Below are positions 53,061 to 62,550 of a stretch of DNA of 64,000 nt, piece by piece (position 1 is the first letter of the stretch; the number at the start of each line of letters is the position of its first letter). The translations under genes were made by a program, and so were the position numbers. Origin of the DNA: Streptomyces morookaense (lineage in GTDB: Bacteria > Actinomycetota > Actinomycetes > Streptomycetales > Streptomycetaceae); assembly GCF_013030945.1 (NCBI RefSeq), contig NZ_JABBXF010000006.1:62001-126000 (forward strand), written 5' to 3'. The notes beneath the pieces are model-generated. The model was given only the letters and a program-made list of their open reading frames with translations. It searched no databases and was not told the origin of the DNA.

Positions 53061-55388
53061 GTGGCCGAAGCGGCAGAGTTCCAGGGGACGACTTCCGCTC
53101 CTGCCTGCCGGTGGGCCCGGCGCACCGCGATGCTGCTCGGGGTCCTGCTCTTCGCCGGCCTCGTGCACCTGCCGACGGCACCCGCCGCCCGTGCGGACGC
53201 CGCGGACGTCGGGGGCACCCGTTCGGTCGGTGTCTCCATCGATGCACTGACCCCCGTCGCCCCGACGCAGAACGACACGCTCACCGTCTCGGGCACGGTC
53301 ACCAACAACGGCAGGACGGCGATCACCGGCGCCCATGTGGGCCTGCGGGTGGGATCGCAGCTCGGCACGCGCAGCGACATCGACGACATAGGGGACAAGG
53401 GCGGTTTCTCGCCGAGCTCCGACGGCGCCGAAGTGGGCGGCAACCACGTCCAGAAGATCGACAGGCTCGCTCCGGGCGTCAGCCAGAACTTCACCCTGAC
53501 GCTGCCGGTGAAGGACCTGAACCTCGGCAAGGACGGCGTCTACCAGCTCGCCGCCACCTTCTCCGGGCAGTCCGCCGACCAGCCCTACGAGCGGGTGCTG
53601 GGCATCCAGCGGACCCTGCTCCCCTGGCAGCCGTCGGCGGTCGAGGGCAAGAAGACCAAGCTCACCGTCCTGTGGCCGCTGATCTCGACCACGCACCTGA
53701 GCGCGCGCACCGAGTCCGACCAGCAGCAGACGCCGGTCTTCATCAACGACGACCTCGCCGCCGACCTGGCGCCGGGCGGACGGCTCCAGCAGCTCGTGTC
53801 GCTCGGCAAGAACCTGCCGGTCACCTGGGTGATCGACCCCGACCTGCTGGCCACGGTCGAGGCCATGACCAAGCCCTACCGGGTCGGCACGCCGGACGGG
53901 AAGAGCAGCACCCCGGGCCGGGGGCAGGCGGTCGCCAAGCAGTGGCTGGGACAGCTCCAGGACGCCGTCACCAACCACCAGGTGGTGGCCCTGCCGTTCG
54001 GCGACCCGGACCTGGCCTCGCTCGCGCACCGCGGGAAGGACGTCTCCGGCGCCCTCAGCCACCTGCAGTCCGCCACGGACCTCGCCTCGACGACCGTGGA
54101 CACCATCCTCGGCGTCAAGCCGCGCACGGACTTCGCGTGGCCCGTTGACGGGGCGGTCGACACGTCCATCGTCGACGTCGCCACCTCGGCGGGCGCCCAC
54201 AACGTCATCGCGCGCAGCGACAGCTTCCGCGAGTCCGGCAACACCTACGCCCCCACCGCCGCCCGCCAGATCGGCGGCGGCAACACGGCGATCGTCGCGG
54301 ACGCCCGGCTCTCCACGGCCTTCCAGGGCGACATGATCCGGGCGGGGGACTCCTCCCTGGCCGTGCAGCAGTTCCTGGCCCAGAGCCTCGTGGTGGACAA
54401 GCAGGCGCCGGAGAACGAGCGCAGCATCGTCGTCGCCCCGCAGCGCATGCCCACGACCAGCCAGGCCCAGGCGATGGCCGCGGCGGTCAAGGGCCTGTCG
54501 GACAGCCGCTGGGCCCAGCCCCTCGACCTGGGGGACGCGGCCAAGGCCACCCCCGACCCCAGCGCCGCCCAGCAGGTGCCCGGCAGCGGCTCGTACCCCG
54601 ACTCGCTGCGCTCGCAGGAGCTGACCACCGGGGCGTTCCAGGAGATCCAGAAGACCCAGAGCACCCTGGACAGCTTCAAGGTGATCCTCAGCGCCCAGGA
54701 CCGGGTGGTCACCCCCTTCGGCAGCGCGATCATGCGGGAGATGTCCACGTCGTGGCGGGGCAACCCGCAGGGCGCGGGCCAGTTCCGCAACGGCGTCCAG
54801 GCGTACCTCTACAAGCTCACCCGCCAGGTGCAGCTGATCAAGAAGTCCGACGCGACCCTGTCGGGCCGCAGCGCGACGATCCCGGTGACCGTCGAGAACG
54901 GCCTGCTGCAGGAGATCCACGGGCTGAAGCTCGTCCTGGAGTCCAGCCAGCCGAACCGCCTCAAGATCGACAACGCCCAGCCGGTCAAGGTGGAGGGCGG
55001 ACACAGCCAGTCCGTGAAGTTCGAGACCCGGGCCAACGCCAACGGCCCCGTCCAGGTGACCGCCCGCCTCTTCACGAGCGACGGCCAGCAGTACGGCGAC
55101 TCGATGACCTTCACTGTGCATGTCACCTCCATCACGCCTATGGTGCTGCTGGTCATCGCCGGAGGCGTGCTCCTCCTGGTCCTCGCGGGGCTCCGCATCT
55201 ACCTCCAGCGCAAGCGCGCCGCAGCGCACAAAGCCGCTGGTGGCGGGCCCGGGACGACGGGCGGGGACGGGCCGGAGGGCACCGGCGGCCCCGGCGACGA
55301 CATGCCCGGGCAGCCGGGTGACCCGGCCGTGGACACCGGAACGCAAAGCGGTGGCCCATCCGGCCCGGGTGAGAAAGTGGAACATTGA
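53061..55388 (+). CDS. Large secreted/membrane-anchored protein, DUF6049 family
   Basis: A 775-residue protein of unknown function conserved just before murJ in streptomycetes. An N-terminal signal or anchor (about 20-48, MLLGVLLFAGLVHLPTAP) is followed by a long extracellular region. This has Ig-like sandwiches at both ends (early NNGRTAITGAHVGLRVGS, late VTVENGLLQEIHGLKLVLE) and a central glycosidase-like TIM segment (VTWVIDPDLLATVEA, ARSDSFRES). A C-terminal helix is at about 690-712, then a Gly-rich tail. GTG at 53061 is the start. It leads the murJ operon with 45 bp spacing. Confidence 0.85.
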   Translation: MAEAAEFQGTTSAPACRWARRTAMLLGVLLFAGLVHLPTAPAARADAADVGGTRSVGVSIDALTPVAPTQNDTLTVSGTVTNNGRTAITGAHVGLRVGSQLGTRSDIDDIGDKGGFSPSSDGAEVGGNHVQKIDRLAPGVSQNFTLTLPVKDLNLGKDGVYQLAATFSGQSADQPYERVLGIQRTLLPWQPSAVEGKKTKLTVLWPLISTTHLSARTESDQQQTPVFINDDLAADLAPGGRLQQLVSLGKNLPVTWVIDPDLLATVEAMTKPYRVGTPDGKSSTPGRGQAVAKQWLGQLQDAVTNHQVVALPFGDPDLASLAHRGKDVSGALSHLQSATDLASTTVDTILGVKPRTDFAWPVDGAVDTSIVDVATSAGAHNVIARSDSFRESGNTYAPTAARQIGGGNTAIVADARLSTAFQGDMIRAGDSSLAVQQFLAQSLVVDKQAPENERSIVVAPQRMPTTSQAQAMAAAVKGLSDSRWAQPLDLGDAAKATPDPSAAQQVPGSGSYPDSLRSQELTTGAFQEIQKTQSTLDSFKVILSAQDRVVTPFGSAIMREMSTSWRGNPQGAGQFRNGVQAYLYKLTRQVQLIKKSDATLSGRSATIPVTVENGLLQEIHGLKLVLESSQPNRLKIDNAQPVKVEGGHSQSVKFETRANANGPVQVTARLFTSDGQQYGDSMTFTVHVTSITPMVLLVIAGGVLLLVLAGLRIYLQRKRAAAHKAAGGGPGTTGGDGPEGTGGPGDDMPGQPGDPAVDTGTQSGGPSGPGEKVEH

Positions 55389-55433
55389 CGTGTTGTGGGG
55401 CCGGCCGGCCGCCGACGATGAGGTGGGGTAGCG

Positions 55434-57629
55434 ATGAACGCGCCGTACGACGGTGACCACGGTCCGGGGACGGGCGGTGAGCAGCGGGGTCCGTACCCGC
55501 CGGTGCCGCCTGCCCAGCCCCAGGCGCACCAGGGGACCCCGTACCCCCAGGACCCCTACCTCCGGGACGCGTACACGGCCGACCCGTACGCCCCGCAGGA
55601 CCCGGCCGCCCCGGCGGCCGACGCGCTCTACGACCAGGCCACCCGCCCGATGCCGACCGTGCCGCAGCACTCCGCCGGCGCCCGCCCGTGGCCCCCGGCC
55701 CCGGCCCCCGCGCCGCAGACCGGTGCGGACCGGCGGCCCCCGGTCGAGGAGCCGACGGCGCAGATCCCTGCCGTCGGCGGTTTCGCGGCCCCGGGCGAGC
55801 CCCCGCAGCGGGACGCCTTCGCGCACCTCTACCGCGACCAGCAGCAGCCGTACGAGCCGCAGCGCCCGTCGGACCTGCCGCCGGTCCCCCCGGCACAGGG
55901 CCAGTTCGTGCCCCCGCCCGCCCAGCCTGCTCAGCCGCCGGCCGCGGAGCCTGCCGCCGAGCCGGAGGCCGCGGCCCCGGCGAAGAGCGGCAAGGCGGCC
56001 AACCTGCTGAAGTCGAGCGCGGTCATGGCCGCAGGCACCATGGTGTCCCGCGTCCTGGGCTTCGCCCGGAACCTCGTGATGGCGGCGGCGATTGGCGTCG
56101 GCACGCTGAACGACGACTACCAGGTCGCCAACACCCTGCCGACGATGATCTACATCCTCGTCGGCGGCGGCGCGCTCAACGCGGTGTTCATCCCGCAGCT
56201 GGTGCGCGCCATGAAGAACGACGACGACGGCGGCGAGGCCTACGCCAACCGGCTGCTCACCCTGGTCGTCGTCATGCTGGCGGGTGTCACGACCGTGTGT
56301 GTGCTCGGTGCACCGCTCTTCATCAAGCTGATGTCGCCGACCATCGCGGACGATCCGGCCCGGATGGACGTGGCCGTGGCCTTCGCCCGCTACTGCCTTC
56401 CGACCATGTTCTTCATGGGCGTCCACGTCGTCCTGGGCCAGATCCTCAACGCCCGCGAGCGGTTCGGCGCGATGATGTGGACCCCGGTCCTCAACAACAT
56501 CATCATCATCGCCACCTTCGGCTCCTTCATCTGGGCCTTCGGCAGCTTCACCGACAGCGGCGTCAGCGCGGCCACCATCACGCCCGAGGGCGTCCGGCTG
56601 CTGGGCATCGGCACCCTGCTGGGCCTGGTCGTCCAGTCCCTGGCGATGCTCCCCTACCTGCGTGACGCCGGCTTCCGGATCCGTCCCCGCTTCGACTGGC
56701 GCGGCCAGGGCCTGGGCAAGGCCCTCGGCCTGGCGAAGTGGACGTTCTTCTTCGTCCTCGCCAACCAGCTCGGCCTGGTCGTGGTCACCCAGCTGGCCAC
56801 GGCGGCCGGTGCCACGGCCGAGAAGGCCGGCCACCCCGGCACCGGCATCACGGCCTACAACTTCGCGCTCCAGCTCTGGCAGATGCCGCAGGCCATCATC
56901 ACCGTCTCGGTGATGACCGCCGTCCTGCCCCGGATCTCCCGCGCCGCCCACGACGGGGACGCCTCGGCCGTCCGGGACGACCTCTCCCACGGCCTGCGCA
57001 CCTCGGCCGTGGCCATCGTGCCCTGTGCCTTCGCCTTCCTGGCGCTCGGCGTCCCCACAGCCACCCTGATGTTCGCCTCGGGTTCCGGGGTCGGCGGAGC
57101 CACCAACATCGGCTTCATCCTGATGGCCTTCGGCCTCGGCCTGATCCCGTACTCGGCGCAGTACGTCATCCTCCGCGGCTTCTACGCCTACGAGGACACG
57201 CGCACGCCGTTCTACAACACGGTCATCGTGGCCGCCGTCAACGCCGCCGCCTCGGGGCTGAGCTTCCTCGTGCTGCCCGCGCGCTGGGCCGTGGCCGGCA
57301 TGGCCGCGTCCTACGGCCTGGGCTACGCGATCGGCGTGGGCGTCGCCTGGCGCCGCCTCCGCAACCGGCTGGGCGGCGACCTGGACGGGGCCCGCGTCGT
57401 GCGGACCTACGCCCGGCTGGCCGGCGCCTGCCTGCCCGCCGCCCTGTTCGGCGGTGCGGTCTCCTACGGAATCGGCCAGGCTGCGGGCTACGGCTTCGCG
57501 GGTTCGCTCGGTGCTCTGGTCGGCGGCGGGCTGGTCCTGATCGCCGTCTTCTACCTCGCCGCCAAGCGGATGCGCATCGACGAGCTGAACGCCATGGTCG
57601 GTATGGTCCGCGGACGGCTGGGGCGCTGA
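55434..57629 (+). CDS. murJ: Lipid II flippase MurJ (MviN) with long N-terminal extension
   Basis: A 731-residue protein that flips lipid II to the outer face of the membrane. Residues 1-185 are a disordered Pro/Gln-rich cytoplasmic extension. The MurJ core of about 14 helices follows: LLKSSAVMAAGTMVSRVLGF, YQVANTLPTMIYILVGGGAL, and a late LIPYSAQYVILRGFYAYEDT. In mycobacteria the same polypeptide also bears the pseudokinase, which here is the next gene, 109 bp downstream. The GAGGTGGGG before ATG 55434 supports the start. Confidence 0.93.
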   Translation: MNAPYDGDHGPGTGGEQRGPYPPVPPAQPQAHQGTPYPQDPYLRDAYTADPYAPQDPAAPAADALYDQATRPMPTVPQHSAGARPWPPAPAPAPQTGADRRPPVEEPTAQIPAVGGFAAPGEPPQRDAFAHLYRDQQQPYEPQRPSDLPPVPPAQGQFVPPPAQPAQPPAAEPAAEPEAAAPAKSGKAANLLKSSAVMAAGTMVSRVLGFARNLVMAAAIGVGTLNDDYQVANTLPTMIYILVGGGALNAVFIPQLVRAMKNDDDGGEAYANRLLTLVVVMLAGVTTVCVLGAPLFIKLMSPTIADDPARMDVAVAFARYCLPTMFFMGVHVVLGQILNARERFGAMMWTPVLNNIIIIATFGSFIWAFGSFTDSGVSAATITPEGVRLLGIGTLLGLVVQSLAMLPYLRDAGFRIRPRFDWRGQGLGKALGLAKWTFFFVLANQLGLVVVTQLATAAGATAEKAGHPGTGITAYNFALQLWQMPQAIITVSVMTAVLPRISRAAHDGDASAVRDDLSHGLRTSAVAIVPCAFAFLALGVPTATLMFASGSGVGGATNIGFILMAFGLGLIPYSAQYVILRGFYAYEDTRTPFYNTVIVAAVNAAASGLSFLVLPARWAVAGMAASYGLGYAIGVGVAWRRLRNRLGGDLDGARVVRTYARLAGACLPAALFGGAVSYGIGQAAGYGFAGSLGALVGGGLVLIAVFYLAAKRMRIDELNAMVGMVRGRLGR

Positions 57630-57738
57630 CCGGAGCACAACCATCGCCCGCTGCCGTGTGTCGTGCATAGCGCCGGACTGTGGGCACAATTGTCTTGGCT
57701 GTGGACAGGGTGCAACGGATGGGGAGGCAGGGACGACG

Positions 57739-59403
57739 GTGGCGGAACGGAGCACGGCTGCCGTCGACGTGGCCGACAACAGCGGCGAGCAGCCACTGAC
57801 CGCCGAGGCGGGCAAGGCCACGACCGACGGGGCGGAGGCCGACAAGAAGGTCGGTACGCACCAGGACACCGCGGGCGCGGAGAGCAAGGGCTCCGCGCGC
57901 GATGCGCAACCGCTCGAACTGCACAGCGGCCACAAGCTCGCCAGAAGGTACCGGCTGGAGGAGTGCGTCACCCGTCTGGAGGGATTCAGCAGCTGGCGTG
58001 CGGTCGACGAGAAACTGCGCCGTGCCGTCGGCGTCCATATCCTCCCCGCCGACCACCCCCGCGCCCGCCCGGTGCTCGCCGCCGCCCGCTCCGCCGCGCT
58101 TCTCGGCGATCCCCGCTTCGTCCAGGTCCTCGACGCGGTCGAGGAGAACGAACTCGTCTACGTGGTCCACGAGTGGCTGCCCGACGCCACCGAGCTCACC
58201 CCTCTCCTGGCCGCCGGCCCGCTCGAACCGCACGACGCCTACCAGCTCGTGAGCCAGGTGTCCCAGGCCATGGCGGCCGCACACCGCGAGGGCCTGGCGC
58301 ACCTGCGCCTCACCCCCGGCTCCGTCCTCCGCACGGGCACCGGCCAGTACCGCATCCGCGGTCTGGCCGTCATGGCCGCGCTCCGGGGCATCACCTCCGA
58401 ACACCCCCAGCGGACCGACACCGAGGCCATCGGTGCGCTCCTCTATGCCGCGCTCACCCAGCGCTGGCCGCACGAGAACAACGCCCACGGCCTGCCCGGC
58501 CTGCCCAAGGGCATGGGCCTGATCGCCCCCGACCAGGTCCGCGCCGGAGTCCACCGGGGTCTCTCCGAGCTCGCCATGCGCGCGCTCACCACTGCTTCGA
58601 AGCAGGAGGACCCCTGCACCACGCCGGAGGAGCTGGCCAAGGCGGTCGCCGCGATGCCGCGCATCCGGCCGCCGGAGTCGGCCTTCGCCGCTGCTGCGGC
58701 CTACCAGCGCAGCGCATACCGCGGCCCGGTCCCGCCCCACACCGGCGGCCCGGTCCAGCCGGCTCCCGTGCCCCCGCCGCCCCCGCTGGAGAGCCGCACG
58801 GGCAAGGTCATCAAGTGGAGCGTCTCGGCCCTGCTCATCGCCGCCCTGGGGCTGGGCAGCTGGCAGCTGGCGGACACGTTGCTGAAGCACGGTGAGTCGG
58901 ACGACCCGTCGCACTCGCAGTCGACGGGGGACGGTTCGCCGAAGAAGCCCGAGTCCGGACAGCCGATCGCCATCCAGGGTGCGAAGGACTTCGACCCGCT
59001 GGGCGACGGCCAGGAGAAGCCGCGCGACGTTCCCAAGGCCTACGACGGCAACCCGGCCACCTACTGGTCGACGGACTTCTACACGAACGCGAACTTCGGT
59101 GGCCTGAAGTCGGGCGTCGGACTGATCCTGGACCTGGGCAAGAAGCAGCAGGTCGGAAAGGTTCAGGTCGGCTTCCTCAACGACACGTCCGTGGAGCTGA
59201 GGGCCGCCGACTCGTCCGGCGACTCCATGCCGATGTCCCTCACCGCCTTCCACAAGGTCGCCGAGGGAGCGGGAACGGACGTCCCGCTCACCCCGGACAA
59301 GCCGGTGGAGGCACGGTACGTTTTGGTCTGGCTGACAAAGCTCTCGCAGACCGAGCAGGGCGAGTACCGCGGCAGGGTCTCCGAGATCAAGGTGACCAGC
59401 TGA
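57739..59403 (+). CDS. Membrane pseudokinase with extracellular sugar-binding-like domain (MurJ partner)
   Basis: A 554-residue protein. Residues about 65-310 resemble a Ser/Thr kinase, but the catalytic parts are gone: the HRDLKPxN loop reads HLRLTPGSVL (188-197), DFG reads IRG (206-208), and the VAIK lysine is lacking (GVHIL at 98-102). One membrane helix at about 358-380 follows. The outer domain (about 405-554) has AYDGNPATYWSTDFY and a galactose-binding/F5-8C-like fold. This is the MviN C-terminal half of mycobacteria as a separate gene. There the pseudokinase recruits FhaA. Start is GTG 57739. Confidence 0.88.
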   Translation: MAERSTAAVDVADNSGEQPLTAEAGKATTDGAEADKKVGTHQDTAGAESKGSARDAQPLELHSGHKLARRYRLEECVTRLEGFSSWRAVDEKLRRAVGVHILPADHPRARPVLAAARSAALLGDPRFVQVLDAVEENELVYVVHEWLPDATELTPLLAAGPLEPHDAYQLVSQVSQAMAAAHREGLAHLRLTPGSVLRTGTGQYRIRGLAVMAALRGITSEHPQRTDTEAIGALLYAALTQRWPHENNAHGLPGLPKGMGLIAPDQVRAGVHRGLSELAMRALTTASKQEDPCTTPEELAKAVAAMPRIRPPESAFAAAAAYQRSAYRGPVPPHTGGPVQPAPVPPPPPLESRTGKVIKWSVSALLIAALGLGSWQLADTLLKHGESDDPSHSQSTGDGSPKKPESGQPIAIQGAKDFDPLGDGQEKPRDVPKAYDGNPATYWSTDFYTNANFGGLKSGVGLILDLGKKQQVGKVQVGFLNDTSVELRAADSSGDSMPMSLTAFHKVAEGAGTDVPLTPDKPVEARYVLVWLTKLSQTEQGEYRGRVSEIKVTS

Positions 59404-59434
59404 CCGTACGGTCGCTCAGGGGGAGGGCTCACGC

Positions 59435-60124
59435 TTGGACGACGCCACACGTGCCGACGCCGGCGATGCCGAGCTGCTCTCCCGGCACATCGACGGTGAT
59501 CCCGACGCCTTCGGCGAGATAGTCCGCCGGCACCGCGACCGGCTCTGGGCAGTGGCCCTGCGGACCCTCGGGGACCGGGAAGAGGCCGCGGACGCCGTCC
59601 AGGACGCCCTCGTCTCGGCCTACCGGGCCGCCCACACCTTCCGGGGGCAGTCCGCCGTCACCACCTGGCTGCACCGGATCACCGTGAACGCCTGCCTGGA
59701 CCGGGCCCGCAAGAGCGCCTCCCGGCGCACCGCGCCGCTCGCCGAGACGGAGCGGCTGGAGCAGTTGCTGGAGCCGCACGAGTCGGCCGCCGCACCTGCC
59801 GAGCGCAGCGACCTGCACCGGGAGCTGATCCGGGCACTGGCCACGCTGCCCCCGGACCAGCGAGCCGCCCTCGTCCTGGTGGACATGCAGGGCTATCCCG
59901 TCGCCGAAGCGGCCAAGGTGCTGGACGTCCCCGCCGGCACGGTGAAGAGCAGATGTGCCCGGGGCCGGGCACGCCTGCTGCCACTGCTCACCCATCTGCG
60001 CCCGGATGGCAGGGGTAGCCCGCACGTCGGCAGGGAAAGGAACCGGTCGCAGGGGACGTCCGTCCCACCACCGGCACAGCAGAGCGACACAGATCCAGTG
60101 AAGGGCGGAGGTGGACGAGCGTGA
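59435..60124 (+). CDS. sigM: ECF RNA polymerase sigma factor SigM
   Basis: A 229-residue ECF sigma factor. Region 2 is at about 15-85 (DAFGEIVRRHRDRLWAVALR, then DAVQDALVSAYRAAHTF), region 4 at about 125-180 (LPPDQRAALVLVDMQGYPVA, then VPAGTVKSRCARGRARL). A flexible tail of about 40 residues follows. The TTG at 59435 is preceded by GGGGGAGGG. Streptomyces SigM responds to cell-envelope stress. It overlaps the anti-sigma gene by 4 bp (GTGA). Confidence 0.9.
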   Translation: MDDATRADAGDAELLSRHIDGDPDAFGEIVRRHRDRLWAVALRTLGDREEAADAVQDALVSAYRAAHTFRGQSAVTTWLHRITVNACLDRARKSASRRTAPLAETERLEQLLEPHESAAAPAERSDLHRELIRALATLPPDQRAALVLVDMQGYPVAEAAKVLDVPAGTVKSRCARGRARLLPLLTHLRPDGRGSPHVGRERNRSQGTSVPPPAQQSDTDPVKGGGGRA

Positions 60125-61050
60125 CCTCGACGACCGGCACGGACGGGCACCCGGAGGTCGCGGAGATCTCCGCACTTGCCGAGGGGGTCCTCTCCCCCTC
60201 GCGTTCGGCGGATGTCCGGGAACATCTGGCGGACTGTGAACTCTGCGAGGACGTACGGAACTCGCTGAGCGAGATCCGGGAGCTGCTGGGAACGCTCCCC
60301 GGCCCGCCCCGGATGCCCGCGGACATCGCCGGCCGGATCGATGCCGCGCTGGCCGCCGAAGCGCTGCTCGACGCCACCGCCCCCAGGCCGGGCACCGAGG
60401 TTTCACGTGAAACCGGTGAAGCCGGTGAAACCGCACCGAGCGAGCCGCACCGGCCGGAGCCCCGCCCCGTTTCCGTTTCACGTGAAACAGGCGACCGCCC
60501 CGCAGGACGCCCCCGCGCCGCAACCGGCCCGGGCCGGCAGACACCCGGCTCCCGTTCCCGCAGGATCCGGCGCGGACCCGCCGTGCTGCTCGGCACCGCA
60601 TGTGCCGCCGCCGTCATCGGACTGGGCAGCCTGTTCCTCAACAGCGGCTCGGACGGCACCCCCCGGGCGAGCGCCGGCCCGTCCGGAGAGAGCCACCCCC
60701 CGTCGGGCTTCTCCGAGCAGGAACTCACCGTGCGCGTGCAGGACCTGCTGCGCTCCTCCGCAGCCTCCGTGGAGCCCCGCGGCATGAGCGCCCAGAACTC
60801 GCCCGAGACGACACTGCGGGACAACGGCACGACGGCCCCGTCGTGTGTACGGGAAGGCATCGGCCGCCCCGAATCCGCCTTGGCCACCCACCCGGAGAAG
60901 TACCGGGAGCAGGACGCCTATCTCGTCGTCCTGCCGCATCCCGGCGACGCCTCGCTCGTTGACGCCTACGTCGTGTCCGCCGCCTGTGAGTCCTCCGCCT
61001 CCCAGTCCCCCGGGCAGGTACTGCTCGACCGGACCGTGCCGCGCCGCTGA
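60121..61050 (+). CDS. Putative membrane anti-sigma factor of SigM, with two parS sites in its coding sequence
   Basis: A 309-residue protein. The zinc-binding anti-sigma motif reads VREHLADCELCED (His35, Cys39, Cys42). A disordered linker follows, then a membrane helix at about 153-173 and an outer region of 135 residues. The start codon overlaps the sigM stop (GTGA), which is the usual sigma/anti-sigma coupling, so it should hold SigM at the membrane. Two parS palindromes in the linker (60400-60413 and 60475-60488) are translated as VSRET at residues 94-98 and 119-123. The linker is tolerant of this insertion. Confidence 0.85.
   Translation: MTSTTGTDGHPEVAEISALAEGVLSPSRSADVREHLADCELCEDVRNSLSEIRELLGTLPGPPRMPADIAGRIDAALAAEALLDATAPRPGTEVSRETGEAGETAPSEPHRPEPRPVSVSRETGDRPAGRPRAATGPGRQTPGSRSRRIRRGPAVLLGTACAAAVIGLGSLFLNSGSDGTPRASAGPSGESHPPSGFSEQELTVRVQDLLRSSAASVEPRGMSAQNSPETTLRDNGTTAPSCVREGIGRPESALATHPEKYREQDAYLVVLPHPGDASLVDAYVVSAACESSASQSPGQVLLDRTVPRR
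60400..60413. promoter_or_regulatory. parS site 3, intragenic
   Basis: GTTTCACGTGAAAC, a perfect ParB site inside the anti-sigma gene. The reading frame runs GTT TCA CGT GAA AC(C), giving Val-Ser-Arg-Glu-Thr. Confidence 0.95.
60475..60488. promoter_or_regulatory. parS site 4, intragenic
   Basis: GTTTCACGTGAAAC again, 75 bp from parS site 3 and in the same reading frame (75 is divisible by 3), again encoding VSRET. Confidence 0.95.
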
Positions 61051-61080
61051 CGCGCCACCGCCCGGGCTGTCGTCTCCGAA

Positions 61081-61107
61081 GGGAATGCGGGCCCCGTAGG
61101 ATCCGTT
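61081..61107 (+). promoter_or_regulatory. SigR-type promoter of trxB-trxA
   Basis: GGGAAT at 61081-61086, an 18-base spacer, then GTT at 61105-61107. This matches the thiol-oxidative-stress sigma factor SigR consensus (GGGAAT-N16-18-GTT), as known for trxBA in S. coelicolor. It lies 62 bp upstream of the trxB start. Confidence 0.85.
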
Positions 61108-61168
61108 GGGTGGGGTGAGACCCAGCAAGGATCCCAGACCGCAGTCGGCAGAGACGAGGAAGACACCC

Positions 61169-62137
61169 GTGAGCGACGTCCGCAACGTGATCATCATTGG
61201 CTCCGGGCCCGCGGGCTATACGGCCGCGCTCTACACGGCCCGGGCCTCTCTGAAGCCGCTGGTCTTCGAGGGTGCCGTCACCGCGGGCGGTGCGCTGATG
61301 AACACCACCGACGTGGAGAACTTCCCCGGCTTCCGTGAGGGCATCATGGGCCCGGACCTGATGGACAACATGCGGGCCCAGGCCGAGCGCTTCGGCGCCG
61401 AGCTGATCCCGGACGACGTCATCGCGGTCGACCTCGGCGACGAGATCAAGACGGTCACCGACTCCGCGGGCACCGTCCACCGTGCCAAGGCCGTCATCGT
61501 GACCACCGGCTCCCAGCACCGCAAGCTCGGCCTGCCCCGGGAGGACGAGCTGTCCGGCCGCGGCGTCTCCTGGTGCGCCACCTGCGACGGGTTCTTCTTC
61601 AAGGACCAGGACATCGCCGTCGTCGGCGGTGGCGACACGGCCATGGAGGAGGCGACCTTCCTCTCCCGCTTCGCCAAGTCCGTCACCGTGATCCACCGCC
61701 GTGACGCCCTGCGGGCCAGCAAGGCCATGCAGGAGCGCGCCTTCGCCGACCCGAAGATCTCCTTCGTCTGGGACAGCGAGGTCGCCGAGATCCACGGCGA
61801 GAACAAGCTCTCCGGGCTGACCCTGCGCAACCTCAAGACGGGTGAGACCTCCGAGCTCCCGGTCACCGGCCTCTTCATCGCCATCGGCCACGACCCGCGC
61901 ACCGAGCTCTTCAAGGGCCAGCTGGAACTGGACGACGAGGGCTACCTCAAGGTCGCCTCTCCCTCCACCCGCACCAACCTGACCGGTGTCTTCGCCGCGG
62001 GTGACGTCGTCGACCACACCTACCGCCAGGCGATCACCGCCGCCGGCACCGGCTGCTCCGCCGCCCTGGACGCCGAGCGCCACCTGGCCGCGCTCGCCGA
62101 TGGCGAGAACGTCCGCGAGCCCGAGCAGACCCCCTGA
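61169..62137 (+). CDS. trxB: Thioredoxin reductase (NADPH)
   Basis: A 322-residue FAD enzyme that reduces thioredoxin. It has the N-terminal FAD loop [15 protein letters not shown], the redox-active Cys136-Ala-Thr-Cys139 ([11 protein letters not shown]), the NADPH loop [13 protein letters not shown], and the late FAD motif [21 protein letters not shown] chose the GTG at 61169 with GAGGAAG before it over the longer frame, because the family starts just before the FAD loop. In S. coelicolor trxB precedes trxA in the same way. Confidence 0.96.
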   Translation: MSDVRNVIIIGSGPAGYTAALYTARASLKPLVFEGAVTAGGALMNTTDVENFPGFREGIMGPDLMDNMRAQAERFGAELIPDDVIAVDLGDEIKTVTDSAGTVHRAKAVIVTTGSQHRKLGLPREDELSGRGVSWCATCDGFFFKDQDIAVVGGGDTAMEEATFLSRFAKSVTVIHRRDALRASKAMQERAFADPKISFVWDSEVAEIHGENKLSGLTLRNLKTGETSELPVTGLFIAIGHDPRTELFKGQLELDDEGYLKVASPSTRTNLTGVFAAGDVVDHTYRQAITAAGTGCSAALDAERHLAALADGENVREPEQTP

Positions 62138-62185
62138 CCCACCCCCGCACCTCCACCCCACGCACAAGGATTTAAGGAGACAGCC

Positions 62186-62518
62186 GTGGCCGGCACTCTC
62201 AAGAACGTGACCGACGCCTCCTTCGAGCAGGACGTCCTCAAGAGCAGCAAGCCCGTCCTGGTGGACTTCTGGGCGGCCTGGTGCGGCCCCTGCCGCCAGA
62301 TCGCTCCGTCCCTGGAGGCCATCGCGGCCGAGCACGGCGACAAGATCGAGATCGTCAAGCTGAACATCGACGAGAACCCGGCCACCGCGGCCAAGTACGG
62401 CGTGATGTCGATCCCGACCCTCAACGTCTACCAGGGCGGCGAGGTCGCCAAGACCATCGTCGGCGCCAAGCCGAAGGCCGCCATCGAGCGCGACCTGGCC
62501 GACTTCCTCGGTATGTAG
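62186..62518 (+). CDS. trxA: Thioredoxin
   Basis: A 110-residue thioredoxin. The active site WCGPC gives Cys33 and Cys36 in VDFWAAWCGPCRQIAP. The cis-Pro is in VMSIPTLNVYQGG. The GTG start has AAGGAG 7 bases upstream. It follows trxB by 48 bp and is followed by a parS site and a terminator. Confidence 0.97.
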   Translation: MAGTLKNVTDASFEQDVLKSSKPVLVDFWAAWCGPCRQIAPSLEAIAAEHGDKIEIVKLNIDENPATAAKYGVMSIPTLNVYQGGEVAKTIVGAKPKAAIERDLADFLGM

Positions 62519-62536
62519 CACAGAGCGACATTCGCT

Positions 62537-62550
62537 GTTTCACGTGAAAC
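62537..62550. promoter_or_regulatory. parS site 5
   Basis: GTTTCACGTGAAAC, a perfect ParB site, lies 18 bp after the trxA stop and directly before the trxA terminator. Confidence 0.95.

Noticed and set aside
52776..57971. 1731-codon minus-strand open frame opposite DUF6049 and murJ
   Set aside because: Shadow of real plus-strand genes; no recognisable domain.
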